Shown: positions 55,711 to 64,000 of the stretch, piece after piece
How the letters are laid out: every line of letters begins with the position of its first letter
Position numbering within the stretch: the stretch's first letter is position 1
Assembly: GCF_030551875.1 (NCBI RefSeq)
Contig: NZ_JAUOZU010000012.1
Coordinates: 62,001-126,000 of the forward strand
Source of the DNA: Fluviirhizobium alvei
GTDB taxonomy: Bacteria; Pseudomonadota; Alphaproteobacteria; Rhizobiales; Rhizobiaceae
Length of the DNA: 64,000 nt
Reading direction: 5' to 3'
The notes under the pieces: generated by a model
Database searches by the model: none
What the model was told of the DNA's origin: nothing
What the model saw: the letters and a program-made list of their open reading frames with translations, nothing else
Program-made: the position numbers and the translations under genes

Positions 55711-55794
55711 GAATCGCTTGTGAATCAAGGAGATTCGATTTTTTGCCTCATCGAAGGCGCTGTTCCCAAAAAAAATAAAAAATTCACTTGACTC
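55711..55794. promoter_or_regulatory. cluster of four GANTC (CcrM) methylation sites upstream of dnaA
   Basis: GAATC at 55711 and 55722, GATTC at 55732 and GACTC at 55790 occur within 84 bases. CcrM methylates GANTC in alphaproteobacteria, and dnaA transcription in Caulobacter depends on such a site. Confidence 0.6.
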
Positions 55795-55940
55795 TCCTTT
55801 GTGACAAACTGCCGCTACGGCAGCCACTGTCGCCAAAGGGCACCTCTCGCAACTAATTGAAATTGCAGTATTTTTTATGTCATCCTTAAATCTTGAAAAA
55901 GATTAAGAACTGAAAATATGTTAAAATTTTGAAGAAACGC

Positions 55941-55967
55941 AAAACGGCCCGGCGCGAACGCCAGGCC
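55941..55967 (-). terminator. rpsT terminator
   Basis: On the minus strand GGCCTGGCG pairs with CGCCGGGCC around TTCG and is followed by GTTTTGCGTTT, directly downstream of the S20 gene. Confidence 0.8.
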
Positions 55968-55992
55968 ATTTTAAAAATTTCAAAACCTGATA

Positions 55993-56259
55993 TCAGGCGC
56001 CGATCGACTTCACGCGAGAGGCAAGACGCGAGACTTTCCGCGATGCCGTGTTGCGGTGAAGAACGCCCTTGGTGGCAGCGCGCTGCAGTTCCGGCTGGGC
56101 CGCACGCAGAGCGGCTTCAGCTGCAGCCTTGTCGCCGGAAGCGATTGCTTCCTCGACCTTACGAACAAAGGTGCGAACACGCGAACGGCGCGCCTTGTTG
56201 ACGGCGGTGCGGCGGGCGATCTTGCGGGTCGCTTTTTTCGCCGAAGTTGTATTGGCCAT
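55993..56259 (-). CDS. rpsT: 30S ribosomal protein S20
   Basis: This is an 88-residue basic helical protein, [26 protein letters not shown], standard S20. It lies upstream of dnaA on the same strand, a common alphaproteobacterial arrangement. The gap to mutM (56260-56505, 246 bases) holds no gene. Confidence 0.98.
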   Translation of the reverse strand: MANTTSAKKATRKIARRTAVNKARRSRVRTFVRKVEEAIASGDKAAAEAALRAAQPELQRAATKGVLHRNTASRKVSRLASRVKSIGA

Positions 56260-56505
56260 GTATGCCTCTCTATAAAAACCTTATCCAACCTGCCCCGTGC
56301 CGCTGCCCTCTGGCGGGCGGCCTCAATGCAGGGCAATGAGGGAGCGCACTGAAAAGCCGAAAGGCCCTTCGATCTGTGGGGCGCGTATAGCGCTTAAGCC
56401 GCCCGGCGTCAATCATCCGGATGAAAGATTCTGCAGCCGGAGCGCCCTGTAGCCCTGTCTCGCTCGCCTCCCTGCCAAGGCGAACGGTCCCATGGGGCAA
56501 AACCA

Positions 56506-57384
56506 TCATTCCTGGCATGCGGCGCAAAAGAAAGTTGAACGACCCGACTGCGTGATCCGCTCGATTGTGCCCTTGCATCCCGGTGTTATGCAGGCAGCGC
56601 CTTCACGGTCATAGGCGCGAAACCGGTGTTGGAAATAGCCAAGCGAACCATCGGTCTGGATATGATCGCGGAGCGACGATCCGCCCGCCTCGATCGCCTC
56701 TTCGATAACGACGCGGATCTGGCGCGCCAGTTCCTCGAGCTTTGGGGATGAAGAGCCATTTTCGGCCACGAGGCTGGATGCAATCCGCAGCGGCGAAAGA
56801 CCGCTGCGATGAAGTGCTTCGCAGACATAGATGTTTCCAAGCCCGGCAATCACGCTCTGGTCCAGCAGTGCCGACTTGAGGGGCTGGCGGCTGCGAGAGA
56901 GCCGTTCCGCCAGATAGTCGGCCGACAACGCGTTTCCGAGCGGTTCTGGCCCAAGTGCCGCAAATGCCGGATAACGATCGATCTCCGAGCTTCTGACAAG
57001 ATCCATGAAGCCGAACCGCCTCGGATCGTTGTAGGTGATGCGGACGGGACCTTGCTGACCCGAGAGATGGAAAACCACATGATCGTGGGCAGCATCCTTT
57101 CCACGCGGATGATGGAACTGGCCTGGCACATCCTCATCGATACGGAAGGAGCCGGACATGCCGAGATGGGCGATGATGGTCGCGTCCCCTTCGAGTTCGA
57201 TCAGAAGGTATTTTGCCCGCCGCCCCAACCGCTCGACCTTGCGCCCTTCGGCGACCTGACGGAGATCGGCAGGAAAGGGAAAACGCAGGTCCGCACGATT
57301 GAGCACCAGCGTCTCGATCTGCCGGCCCTGCATGAACGGTTCAAGGCCACGCCTGACCGTTTCGACCTCTGGCAATTCCGGCAT
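56506..57384 (-). CDS. mutM: formamidopyrimidine-DNA glycosylase
   Basis: This 292-residue MutM/Fpg removes oxidised purines. Catalytic Pro1 and Glu2 are in MPELPEVETVRRGL (start 57384). The helix-two-turn-helix region contains QSVIAGLGNIYVCEAL, and the C-terminal zinc finger (CITPGCKGTIERITQSGRSTFFCAACQ) has four Cys. The chosen start is fixed by the invariant PELPE. Confidence 0.97.
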   Translation of the reverse strand: MPELPEVETVRRGLEPFMQGRQIETLVLNRADLRFPFPADLRQVAEGRKVERLGRRAKYLLIELEGDATIIAHLGMSGSFRIDEDVPGQFHHPRGKDAAHDHVVFHLSGQQGPVRITYNDPRRFGFMDLVRSSEIDRYPAFAALGPEPLGNALSADYLAERLSRSRQPLKSALLDQSVIAGLGNIYVCEALHRSGLSPLRIASSLVAENGSSSPKLEELARQIRVVIEEAIEAGGSSLRDHIQTDGSLGYFQHRFRAYDREGAACITPGCKGTIERITQSGRSTFFCAACQE

Positions 57385-57547
57385 TGCTGCTCCTGTTTTC
57401 CGTTTCGATCTGCCCTCATCAAAGCCGACCGAGACATTTTCCTTACAGACGTATATAGGCGCTTGGACTGCGGTTTCGAAAGAGCGTTCGAAAGATCCTC
57501 GGCCCATACTGCCCCTCCTGACCTCTCTTCTTATCTCCGTGATCACC

Positions 57548-58750
57548 ATGACGAAAGCCGCAGCAGGCGTTACCATACTCCTCACCGCCTTCATCGCCAC
57601 TTCCTATGGAATGGGGATCTATCTCTTCGGCACGCTTCTGCCGGATATGCGGACTGCGCTCGGCCTGACACCCAACGAAATCGGAGCAATTGCGGGGACG
57701 ACACAGGCCGGGACCATCATCGCATCGCTGCTGGTCGGCTTCGTTTGGCCACGGATCGGGGCGAAAACGACCTTGCTTCTGGCGCAGGGCATCATAGCGG
57801 TGGCCATGGTCCTGACCGGCTTTGCGACTGCCGCCTGGCAGTTGATGGGGTTGCTATTCATCCTCGGCGCCATGGCAGCTTCAAGCTGGGTGGCGATGGT
57901 GCCCCTGGCCCAGACCATCATCCCGCCGCACCGGCAGGGGCTCGCGCTTGGTCTGATGGCAAGCGGCCTTGCCTACGGCGTGTTCCTTCTCGGGTTCCTG
58001 GCACCGCTTCTGATCGGCGCCTATGGTTGGCGCTCGGTCTGGATCGCCTGCGGCGCCCTTTCGGCCCTGCTTCTGGCGATCGGCCTCCTGACCTTCTCGC
58101 ACCGCCCGGCAGCGCCGAAGGCAGAACCGCATGCGAGCGAACGGTCTTCCTCCGTCCTGACGACACCTGCCTTCCTGATCATCGCCCTGAACTTTCTGAC
58201 CGGTCTGTCGTTCCACCCCTTCCAGACCTATCTGACGCTCCTGTTTCGCGACCTGCATCACTGGTCGATGCCGGCCGCGACTGCGCTATGGTCGGCGATC
58301 GGTCTCGGTGGCATGGTGGGAGGGCTGGTCTTCGGATTGCTCGCAGACCGCATCGGCGCCAAGCGCTCGCTGGTTCTCGCCTTTGCGGTTCTGCTCATGG
58401 CCAGCCTCATTACCTGGAAACTGCCGCTCGAACTGCCGGTCTATATATCCATGATCGGTTTCGGAATGGCCTATAATGCCATCTGGGGGCTGTTTGCCGC
58501 CTGGCTGTCGCGCGAGTTCTCTCCAAAGGCTGCCGCCGGCCTGATGGGATATACGCTGGTCAGCTCCGGCCTTGGCGCCACGTCCGGCAATTATCTCGGC
58601 GGCCTACTGACGGGCGTCACCAACGGCTACTGGCTTCTCTATATGTTAATCTGCCTGGCCGTAACGATCGCGCTGGCGATAACGATCCTATTGCCGCGCG
58701 ACCGGACCGGGACGCCGCTTGCGACCGATCCGCATATGCCACCGGCCTGA
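57548..58750 (+). CDS. MFS transporter
   Basis: This is a 400-residue 12-helix MFS protein (GVTILLTAFIATSYGMGIYLFGTLLPDMR in the first helix and GLVFGLLADRIGAKRSLV between helices 8 and 9, a partial MFS signature). It belongs to the CynX/NimT-like or YbfB group of uncertain substrate. ATG 57548 follows the divergent mutM region with a 163-base spacer. It ends eight bases before the convergent L,D-transpeptidase gene. Confidence 0.85.
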   Translation: MTKAAAGVTILLTAFIATSYGMGIYLFGTLLPDMRTALGLTPNEIGAIAGTTQAGTIIASLLVGFVWPRIGAKTTLLLAQGIIAVAMVLTGFATAAWQLMGLLFILGAMAASSWVAMVPLAQTIIPPHRQGLALGLMASGLAYGVFLLGFLAPLLIGAYGWRSVWIACGALSALLLAIGLLTFSHRPAAPKAEPHASERSSSVLTTPAFLIIALNFLTGLSFHPFQTYLTLLFRDLHHWSMPAATALWSAIGLGGMVGGLVFGLLADRIGAKRSLVLAFAVLLMASLITWKLPLELPVYISMIGFGMAYNAIWGLFAAWLSREFSPKAAAGLMGYTLVSSGLGATSGNYLGGLLTGVTNGYWLLYMLICLAVTIALAITILLPRDRTGTPLATDPHMPPA

Positions 58751-58758
58751 TCTTGCGC

Positions 58759-59754
58759 TCAGAGCGGATCGAAAGGATCCGAGAGCGCCGCTTCCGGACG
58801 GCTCACGGGATATTTCGTGGTCGAGACCTTGGCCGCCATGCGCTTGGCGCCATAGCGCTCGAGCAGAATCCGGTAGCTTTTGTGCATGCCGCCGTCGGAA
58901 TAGGTATAGGCCGTCACGCTCGCGGGCATCGACATGAGTGGCATCTGCTGGCTGGACATCAAGGTTCCGGCCGGGCATTCACCCAACGGGCTTTCCGGCT
59001 CGCTGCCTTGAGGTAGATTCAAGGCATATTGTCCGGCGCAATAGCCGACGACGGGTTCGCGGCGTGTCCTTTCGAAGGCATCGTAACCCGCCTTCAGCGT
59101 GTACCAGAACTTCATGTTGGGATCGCCGGCGTGGCGACGCATGTTCGCCTCGGTCATGCGGAACGGGAAGGACTGAACCTGGAAGGATTTCTGGCCGCTC
59201 TGCAGCGCCTTGAGCACGACCGGATAGATCTCGCTCATGCCCTGGTCGGTCAAGGCATAGCAACCCGATGATGAGCAGGCGCCATGAACCATCAGCGCTT
59301 CGCCTGTATGGCCGAGCGCCTTCTCAAGCCGGTTCGGATAACCGAGATTGAAGGACAGGCAATATTGCGATTCCGGGTTCAGCTGGCCGAGGCTGACATT
59401 GTAGAAGCCTTCCGGAGCCTGGCGATCGCCATTCTTCACCTTCGGGCCGAGCTTTCCCGACCAGCGGCAGATCGGGTAGGTCTTGAACAGCGCATATTCG
59501 CCTGTCGGCTTGCGCTTCCAGATCTCGAGCTCGCTCTCCGCCTTGAAGATCCGTACGAGAACCGGATCGGTTTCCTTGAAGCCCTTGGCCTTGATCTGAC
59601 GGGCAAGCGCAGGCGAAATCGTCGTCTCCGGTTCGATATCGAGCGCAGAAGAGGTGCAGCCTGCAACGACGCCGAGCGACAACAAGGCGATGGCAGACAG
59701 GAGCGGCCGCAATTTCAAGGCCCTGACAGCGGTTTTCATGGCTTCGGTACTCAT
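58759..59754 (-). CDS. lipoprotein L,D-transpeptidase-like protein (YkuD/YafK type)
   Basis: This is a 331-residue protein. A signal peptide ends at the lipobox VVAGC. The YkuD catalytic motif is HGACSSSGCYAL (Ser-x-Gly-Cys), with His upstream in the same segment. The N-terminal part (ELEIWKRKPTGEYALFKTYPIC) resembles YafK/ErfK relatives. It may crosslink peptidoglycan or anchor lipoproteins in the periplasm. Start may be 59754 or 59739 (MKTAV). Confidence 0.85.
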   Translation of the reverse strand: MSTEAMKTAVRALKLRPLLSAIALLSLGVVAGCTSSALDIEPETTISPALARQIKAKGFKETDPVLVRIFKAESELEIWKRKPTGEYALFKTYPICRWSGKLGPKVKNGDRQAPEGFYNVSLGQLNPESQYCLSFNLGYPNRLEKALGHTGEALMVHGACSSSGCYALTDQGMSEIYPVVLKALQSGQKSFQVQSFPFRMTEANMRRHAGDPNMKFWYTLKAGYDAFERTRREPVVGYCAGQYALNLPQGSEPESPLGECPAGTLMSSQQMPLMSMPASVTAYTYSDGGMHKSYRILLERYGAKRMAAKVSTTKYPVSRPEAALSDPFDPL

Positions 59755-59973
59755 ACAAATCCTGGCAAGATGTTTTAAGCCCCGGTCGTTTCCATTTTGT
59801 TAAGAATAGCCGCGACCATGTTGATTCTATGAATATGTGGTGATGCTTGCCCGAAAATGCAGCCGCTGCGGCCTATTTGTCCCCGCGACCTTTTTGCGCA
59901 GTGCACATATGGCATCGCCCGAGCCAATCCGCTATTGTCGCGCCGCAAGACAGTTTGATGTTGGAGTAGAGAC

Positions 59974-60750
59974 ATGACAGCGACGCGCACCGGCGCCGAT
60001 GGCGGAATGGAAACTTCCTATGGTTTCCGCGAAGTCGGACAGGGCGAGAAGCAGGCGCTCGTCAACGACGTGTTCCACAAGGTGGCCAAGCGCTACGACA
60101 TCATGAACGACCTGATGTCGGCCGGGCTGCACCGTGCCTGGAAGAGTGCCATGGTCGCCGCGCTCAACCCCCGCAAGTCGCCCGATTACAGAATCCTGGA
60201 TGTCGCTGGCGGGACCGGCGATGTGGCCTTCCGGATCATCGAAGCCTCCAACCGTCAGGCTCAGGCCACGGTGCTCGATATCAACGGCTCGATGCTTGCC
60301 GTCGGCGAGGACCGCGCGACGAAGAACGGATTGCGCCCCAACCTGACCTTCGTCGAGGCCAATGCGGAAGAACTGCCCTTCCCCGACAAGACGTTCGATG
60401 CCTATACGATCGCCTTCGGCATCCGCAACGTGCCGCGGATCGACAGGGCGCTTTCCGAGGCCTATCGCGTACTCAAGCGCGGCGGACGCCTGCTCGTGCT
60501 CGAATTTTCCGACGTGGACATGCCGGTTCTCGACAAGATCTATGAGGAATGGTCGTTCAAGGCCATTCCCCGGATCGGCAAGGCCGTGACCGGAGATGCC
60601 GAACCTTACCAGTATCTCGTTGAATCGATCCGGAAGTTTCCCAATCAGCGGGATTTTGCGGACATGATCCGCGACGCAGGTTTCGGCCGCGTGACCTGGA
60701 CCAATTTTACCGGCGGCATTGCGGCGCTGCATTCCGGATGGAAGATCTGA
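59974..60750 (+). CDS. ubiE: UbiE/MenG methyltransferase (demethylmenaquinol/2-methoxy-6-polyprenyl-benzoquinol)
   Basis: This 258-residue SAM-dependent C-methyltransferase of ubiquinone synthesis has motif [17 protein letters not shown], with family signatures [17 protein letters not shown] and [20 protein letters not shown] lies 7 bases before the ATG. Four bases separate it from ubiB. Confidence 0.97.
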   Translation: MTATRTGADGGMETSYGFREVGQGEKQALVNDVFHKVAKRYDIMNDLMSAGLHRAWKSAMVAALNPRKSPDYRILDVAGGTGDVAFRIIEASNRQAQATVLDINGSMLAVGEDRATKNGLRPNLTFVEANAEELPFPDKTFDAYTIAFGIRNVPRIDRALSEAYRVLKRGGRLLVLEFSDVDMPVLDKIYEEWSFKAIPRIGKAVTGDAEPYQYLVESIRKFPNQRDFADMIRDAGFGRVTWTNFTGGIAALHSGWKI

Positions 60751-60754
60751 GCGC

Positions 60755-62335
60755 ATGAGCACCATCAGTGCCTATTATCGCCTGGTCAGGCTCGGCTGGG
60801 TCTTGGCTCGTGAAGGGGTGATTTCCGCCCTGCCGACCGAGGGAATGCCGCTGCCCGCCCGCATGGCTCAGGCAGCAGCCGGCCTTGTTGCCCGCAATCG
60901 TTCACGCGACCGGGCGCGATCGGACAATCTTGCCCGTGCTGTCGAGCGGCTTGGCCCCTCCTACGTCAAGATTGGCCAGTTTCTGGCAACGCGGCCCGAC
61001 GTGGTGGGCGACGACTTCGCCGCCGACCTCGCCTTGCTGCAGGACCGGATGGCGACGTTCCCCAAGCCTCTGGCCGCGAGCCAGATCGAGGCTTCGCTGG
61101 GGCGCCGGGTTGATGACCTTTTTGTCGAGTTTGCCGATCCGATTGCAGCCGCATCCGTTGCGCAGGTGCATCCGGCTGAGGTGGCCTATGGAGACGAGAT
61201 CCGCAAGATGGCCGTCAAGGTCATCCGGCCCGGTGTTCGCGAACGGTTTGCCCAGGATCTCGAGGCACAATATCTGATCTCGCATCTGCAGGAACGTTTC
61301 CACCCGCCGTCCCGCCGTCTGCGGCCGGTCGAAGTAACCCGCACGCTCGAGCAGACAACCCGGATCGAGATGGATCTGCGGCTCGAGGCGGCAGCGCTGT
61401 CGGAACTCGCCGAAAACACCAAGGAGGATCCCGGCTTTCGGGTGCCCAAGGTGGACTGGGAGCGGACCGGGCGCGATGTCGTGACCATGGAATGGATCGA
61501 CGGCATCAAGATGTCGGATGTCGAAGGGTTGAAGGCCGCTGGCCATGACCTGCCGCAGCTCGCGCAGACCTTGATGCAATCCTTCCTTCGGCACACGCTG
61601 CGCGACGGTTTCTTCCATGCCGACATGCACCAGGGCAATCTCTTCGTCGATCCCCAGGGCACGATCGTTGCCGTCGACATGGGCATCGTCGGACGCCTGG
61701 GCAAGAAGGAACGGCGCTTTCTCGCCGAAATCCTGTTCGGCTTCATCACGCGCGATTATCGTCGCGTCTCGGATGTTCATTTCGAGGCCGGCTATGTGCC
61801 CGCCCATCATGACCGCGCCTCGTTCGCCCAGGCGATCCGCGCTATCGGCGAGCCGATCCACGGCCAGCCGGCCGACACGATCTCGATGGCGAAACTGCTG
61901 ACATTGTTGTTCGAGGTCACCGAACTCTTCGACATGGAGACCAGGCCCGAGCTCATCATGCTGCAGAAGACCATGGTGGTGGTGGAGGGCGTATCGCGCT
62001 CGCTCGATCCGCATTTCAACATGTGGAAAGCATCCGAACCCGTTGTCGGCGGGTGGATTCGCGACAATCTCGGCCCCAAGCGCATTGCTGGCGATCTCAA
62101 GGACGGGTTGATGGCCGCACTCCGGCTGGCCGAAGCCATGCCCGATCTCGCCTCCAGAGCCGAAAAAATGTCTTATGAGATTTCGGCAATGGCTGAAAAC
62201 GGCTTCCGTTTCGACGCCAGTACTGCCGAAGCAATCGGTCGTTCGGAGGCAAGACATTCGCGTTGGGGACGAGTTGCTCTCTGGGTCATTGCTGTCAGCT
62301 TGGTTTATATTGCCTTTCGCATCAGCGAATTTTGA
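60755..62335 (+). CDS. ubiB: UbiB atypical kinase/ATPase of ubiquinone synthesis
   Basis: This 526-residue protein has the KxGQ motif (YVKIGQFLATRPD), an atypical protein-kinase-like fold (ASVAQVHPAEV, then AVKVIRPGV, the HADMHQGNLFVD catalytic loop and VDMGIVGRLG metal loop) and two C-terminal membrane helices (WGRVALWVIAVSLVYIAFRIS). Starts at ATG 60755 (MSTISAYYRLVRLGWVL). In many rhizobia coaBC and dut follow; here a DoxX-like gene does. Confidence 0.95.
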   Translation: MSTISAYYRLVRLGWVLAREGVISALPTEGMPLPARMAQAAAGLVARNRSRDRARSDNLARAVERLGPSYVKIGQFLATRPDVVGDDFAADLALLQDRMATFPKPLAASQIEASLGRRVDDLFVEFADPIAAASVAQVHPAEVAYGDEIRKMAVKVIRPGVRERFAQDLEAQYLISHLQERFHPPSRRLRPVEVTRTLEQTTRIEMDLRLEAAALSELAENTKEDPGFRVPKVDWERTGRDVVTMEWIDGIKMSDVEGLKAAGHDLPQLAQTLMQSFLRHTLRDGFFHADMHQGNLFVDPQGTIVAVDMGIVGRLGKKERRFLAEILFGFITRDYRRVSDVHFEAGYVPAHHDRASFAQAIRAIGEPIHGQPADTISMAKLLTLLFEVTELFDMETRPELIMLQKTMVVVEGVSRSLDPHFNMWKASEPVVGGWIRDNLGPKRIAGDLKDGLMAALRLAEAMPDLASRAEKMSYEISAMAENGFRFDASTAEAIGRSEARHSRWGRVALWVIAVSLVYIAFRISEF

Positions 62336-62412
62336 AACAGATTCCTTATTTAGCTCTTGATCTTTGTCATAAACTGGATAATCGATCACTCACATTCAAT
62401 GGAGTGATGACG

Positions 62413-62796
62413 ATGCCAAGCATTCTGATGCTGCTTGGAAGGTTGCTTCTCTCGGCAATCTTTATTCAGGCCGGATTGTGGAAGTTGCAAAACGCCGATG
62501 TAGCAATCTCCTACTTTCAATCGGTAGGACTTCCATTTGCTAGCATCCTAGTCTGGCCTGTGATTTTTGTTGAATTGCTGGGCGGGATTGCCATTTTTTT
62601 GGGCTATCGGGTGATAATTGCAGCACCTATTCTTGCTGCCTTCACCCTATCCGCAGCACTGATCGGACATCACAACTTTGCGGATATTGTCGATTTTCAG
62701 GCTTTCATGAAGGATCTCGCCATCGCAGGTGGGCTCTTGTATGTTGCGGCCAATGGGACCGGGCTGATTTCGCTCGATGCACGACGGGGCGTCTGA
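62413..62796 (+). CDS. DoxX family membrane protein
   Basis: This 127-residue protein has four hydrophobic helices (LMLLGRLLLSAIFIQAGLWKL, SILVWPVIFVELLGGIAIFLG, IIAAPILAAFTLSAALIGHH and DLAIAGGLLYVAANG), the DoxX/SURF4-like layout with the early R and K. The ATG at 62413 has GGAG 8 bases before it; 62407 is an alternative. Codon use is AT-richer than neighbours, hinting at later acquisition. Function unknown; DoxX proteins are linked to thiol or redox stress in some bacteria. Confidence 0.8.
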   Translation: MPSILMLLGRLLLSAIFIQAGLWKLQNADVAISYFQSVGLPFASILVWPVIFVELLGGIAIFLGYRVIIAAPILAAFTLSAALIGHHNFADIVDFQAFMKDLAIAGGLLYVAANGTGLISLDARRGV

Positions 62797-62813
62797 GGTT
62801 TGAAGACAGAACC

Positions 62814-63737
62814 CTAAAGGCCCCTGCCCGTCCGTTTCGCATGTTCGCGAATGGTATTGATCATGATCGTCAGCGACAGGTTGGGTACGGCATCGGCGCG
62901 CAACGTCAGGCCAACGGCACCTCTGGTTTCGGACGTGTCGATATCGAGGGTGGCGAGTTGCCCGGTCGCGAGGTCATTGGCGATGACACCGCGTGAAATG
63001 ATCCATATCGCATCGTTGCGCGCGAGATAGGCGCGGCCGAAACTGTCCGATACCGTCTCGATGACATTGGCGAGATCCGGGATGCCATTGGTCACCAAGA
63101 GCCGGTCCACGAACGGCCGGATGATGGAGGCTGCCGTCGGCATCAGCACCGTATACGCCGTGAGTTCACTGAGCGAAAACTGGCGGCGACCGCGCAGCGG
63201 ATGATCCGGCCGGACAGCAAAGACGACCTCTTCCGAATAAAGCGGCTCGAAATGCAGGCCGGTCATGCGCTCGGGTGCGGCCAGGCGCCCAACGACGAGA
63301 TCGAGATCGCCGGTGCGGAGCGCATCGAGAAGCCAGCGGTTTTCTCCCGTCGCAATGGTCACGGGACTGCCTGTGCCGGCCTGCATGAACTCTGCCACCG
63401 CATCGGGCATGAAACTCGCCGATGCGGTGGGCAAGGCGCCGATCCGGATCGGTGGGCCCATCGAGTTGCGCGCCTGCGCGATCGATTCGACGCCACGCCT
63501 GATGGCCGCAATGCTCTCGCCCGCATGGCGTAGAAACACCTCTCCGAACCGGGTAATGCGGATGCCGCGCCCATCCTTCTCGAACAGTTCGGCGCCGAGG
63601 ATTTCCTCCAGCTCGCGGATCGTGCGGGTTACTGCCGGCTGGGTGACCGAAAGCACGTCAGCCGCCTTGCCCACGCTTTTCTGTCGCGCAACCTCTATAA
63701 GAGTCTGCAGGTGTCGGAACTTGATTCGATGATCCAA
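62814..63737 (-). CDS. pcaQ: LysR regulator of protocatechuate genes, PcaQ
   Basis: This is a 307-residue LTTR that activates the pca genes in response to beta-carboxy-cis,cis-muconate or gamma-carboxymuconolactone in rhizobia. N-terminal helix-turn-helix: MDHRIKFRHLQTLIEVARQK and VTQPAVTRTIRELE. The effector domain matches PcaQ in IRIGALPTASASFMPDAVAEF. It is divergent from pcaD with a PcaQ-type operator between. Confidence 0.93.
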   Translation of the reverse strand: MDHRIKFRHLQTLIEVARQKSVGKAADVLSVTQPAVTRTIRELEEILGAELFEKDGRGIRITRFGEVFLRHAGESIAAIRRGVESIAQARNSMGPPIRIGALPTASASFMPDAVAEFMQAGTGSPVTIATGENRWLLDALRTGDLDLVVGRLAAPERMTGLHFEPLYSEEVVFAVRPDHPLRGRRQFSLSELTAYTVLMPTAASIIRPFVDRLLVTNGIPDLANVIETVSDSFGRAYLARNDAIWIISRGVIANDLATGQLATLDIDTSETRGAVGLTLRADAVPNLSLTIMINTIREHAKRTGRGL

Positions 63738-63740
63738 TGC

Positions 63741-63756
63741 ATAATCTCTTGGTTAT
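63741..63756. promoter_or_regulatory. PcaQ-type operator
   Basis: ATAATCTCTTGGTTAT matches the known ATAACC-N4-GGTTAT PcaQ box except one base in the left half. It lies in the pcaQ-pcaD spacer, four bases before the pcaQ start. Confidence 0.8.
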
Positions 63757-63829
63757 GTGTTTGGTCGTAAATATCATTATACCGAACGAAATTCATCCGT
63801 TATTCAAAGATCAGGAAGAGGATCACGCC

Positions 63830-64000
63830 ATGGCTTTCGCCAAGATCAACGGCAATGTGCTGCATTACGAATATCTGACGGAATCGCCCAAGGCGCCGGT
63901 TCTGGTGCTCATCAATTCGCTCGGAACCGATTTCCGGATCTGGCTGCCGCTGATCGATGAACTGACCGAAGATTGGTCGATCCTGCTCTATGACAAGCGC
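63830..64000 (+). CDS. pcaD: 3-oxoadipate enol-lactonase, 5' part
   Basis: The first 57 codons of an alpha/beta hydrolase are present (MAFAKINGNVLHYEYL, VLINSLGTDFRIWLPLIDEL), matching PcaD, which opens beta-ketoadipate enol-lactone in protocatechuate breakdown. GGAAGAGG precedes the ATG. The gene runs off the window; pca genes such as pcaC, pcaH, pcaG and pcaB would be expected next. Confidence 0.92.
   Translation, partial: MAFAKINGNVLHYEYLTESPKAPVLVLINSLGTDFRIWLPLIDELTEDWSILLYDKR

Larger units (their letters stand above)
55251..55992 (-). other. long dnaA leader / regulatory region without a gene
   Basis: These 742 bases lie between dnaA and rpsT, both on the minus strand. The first 50 bases downstream of rpsT contain its terminator. 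From about 55620 to 55930 the sequence is AT-rich, with A/T runs at 55700-55790, and a hairpin at 55678-55697 (TGCGACTT with AGGTCGCA). Four GANTC sites are at 55711-55794. No open frame with plausible coding is seen. Only weak matches to dnaA boxes occur, so an origin is not called. Confidence 0.6.

Noticed and set aside
55251-55992. Replication origin at dnaA
   Set aside because: Only single-mismatch dnaA-box matches (for example TGTGAATCA and TGTGACAAA) and AT-richness; the origin in related groups is often elsewhere, near hemE.

Overview
The window reads as chromosomal DNA of a Rhizobiaceae-type alphaproteobacterium (Rhizobium/Agrobacterium relatives). Gene density and GC content are high. 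Several markers point to this group: PcaQ next to pcaD with a PcaQ-type operator, an MbfA iron exporter with an Irr-type palindrome, a bacterial transglutaminase-like cysteine peptidase (BTLCP) behind CtrA-like boxes, a dnaA-rpsT-mutM neighbourhood with clustered GANTC sites, and a head-spike gene pair of the kind used by alphaproteobacterial gene transfer agents (GTAs). I cannot name a species. No insertion sequence, integrase, CRISPR array or rRNA operon was seen.

Layout. 0-4.7 kb: a flavodoxin-fold quinone reductase (partial), xseA, and a membrane alpha/beta hydrolase plus cytochrome P450 pair. 4.7-9.8 kb: an accessory-looking block with the two GTA-type head-spike genes, then a GT-C glycosyltransferase divergent from a GtrB-like GT2 and a GtrA flippase, which together form a Gtr-type glycan-modification trio. 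9.8-15 kb: an oxidoreductase, a GNAT acetyltransferase, a DnaQ-like exonuclease, and a LysR regulator divergent from two aldo/keto reductases. 15-23.5 kb: a translation block (pheT, pheS, rplT, rpmI, infC, all on the minus strand). It is interrupted between rpmI and infC by a PhoPQ-like two-component system, a PepSY protein with a (GGDDN)n tract, and an exported His/Lys- then Asp-rich repeat protein.

23.5-33.4 kb: mixed genes, including a hydrolase, BTLCP, MbfA, a PLP-dependent decarboxylase, a UDP-glucuronate decarboxylase-like SDR, a GFA protein, a YegP-like protein, a diguanylate cyclase, and an ArsR/SRPBCC/membrane-protein operon. 33.4-41.5 kb: a CcdAB-type toxin-antitoxin pair whose antitoxin looks damaged, lepA, a LysR regulator, an enolase-superfamily enzyme, ung, a GNAT and a phosphohexomutase. 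41.6-44.5 kb: tRNA-Ala(CGC), an AT-rich gene-poor stretch, and a run of small uncharacterised genes ending in an atypical transglutaminase. 44.5-53.7 kb: a second diguanylate cyclase, an ArsC-like protein, YbaK, then housekeeping grpE, hrcA, rph, rdgB and hemW, a fatty-acid desaturase and an orphan PhnD-like protein. 53.7-64 kb: dnaA, rpsT, mutM, an MFS transporter, an L,D-transpeptidase, ubiE, ubiB, a DoxX-like gene, pcaQ and the start of pcaD.

The most interesting items are the GTA spike pair beside a glycan-modification trio, the repeat-rich cation-binding-looking proteins with their own two-component system inside the infC-rpmI interval, the small-gene cluster beside tRNA-Ala, the CtrA-like boxes in front of BTLCP, the GANTC cluster upstream of dnaA, and the ArsR operon that looks leaderless. 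All assignments come from reading the sequence and recalling family features; no database search was run.
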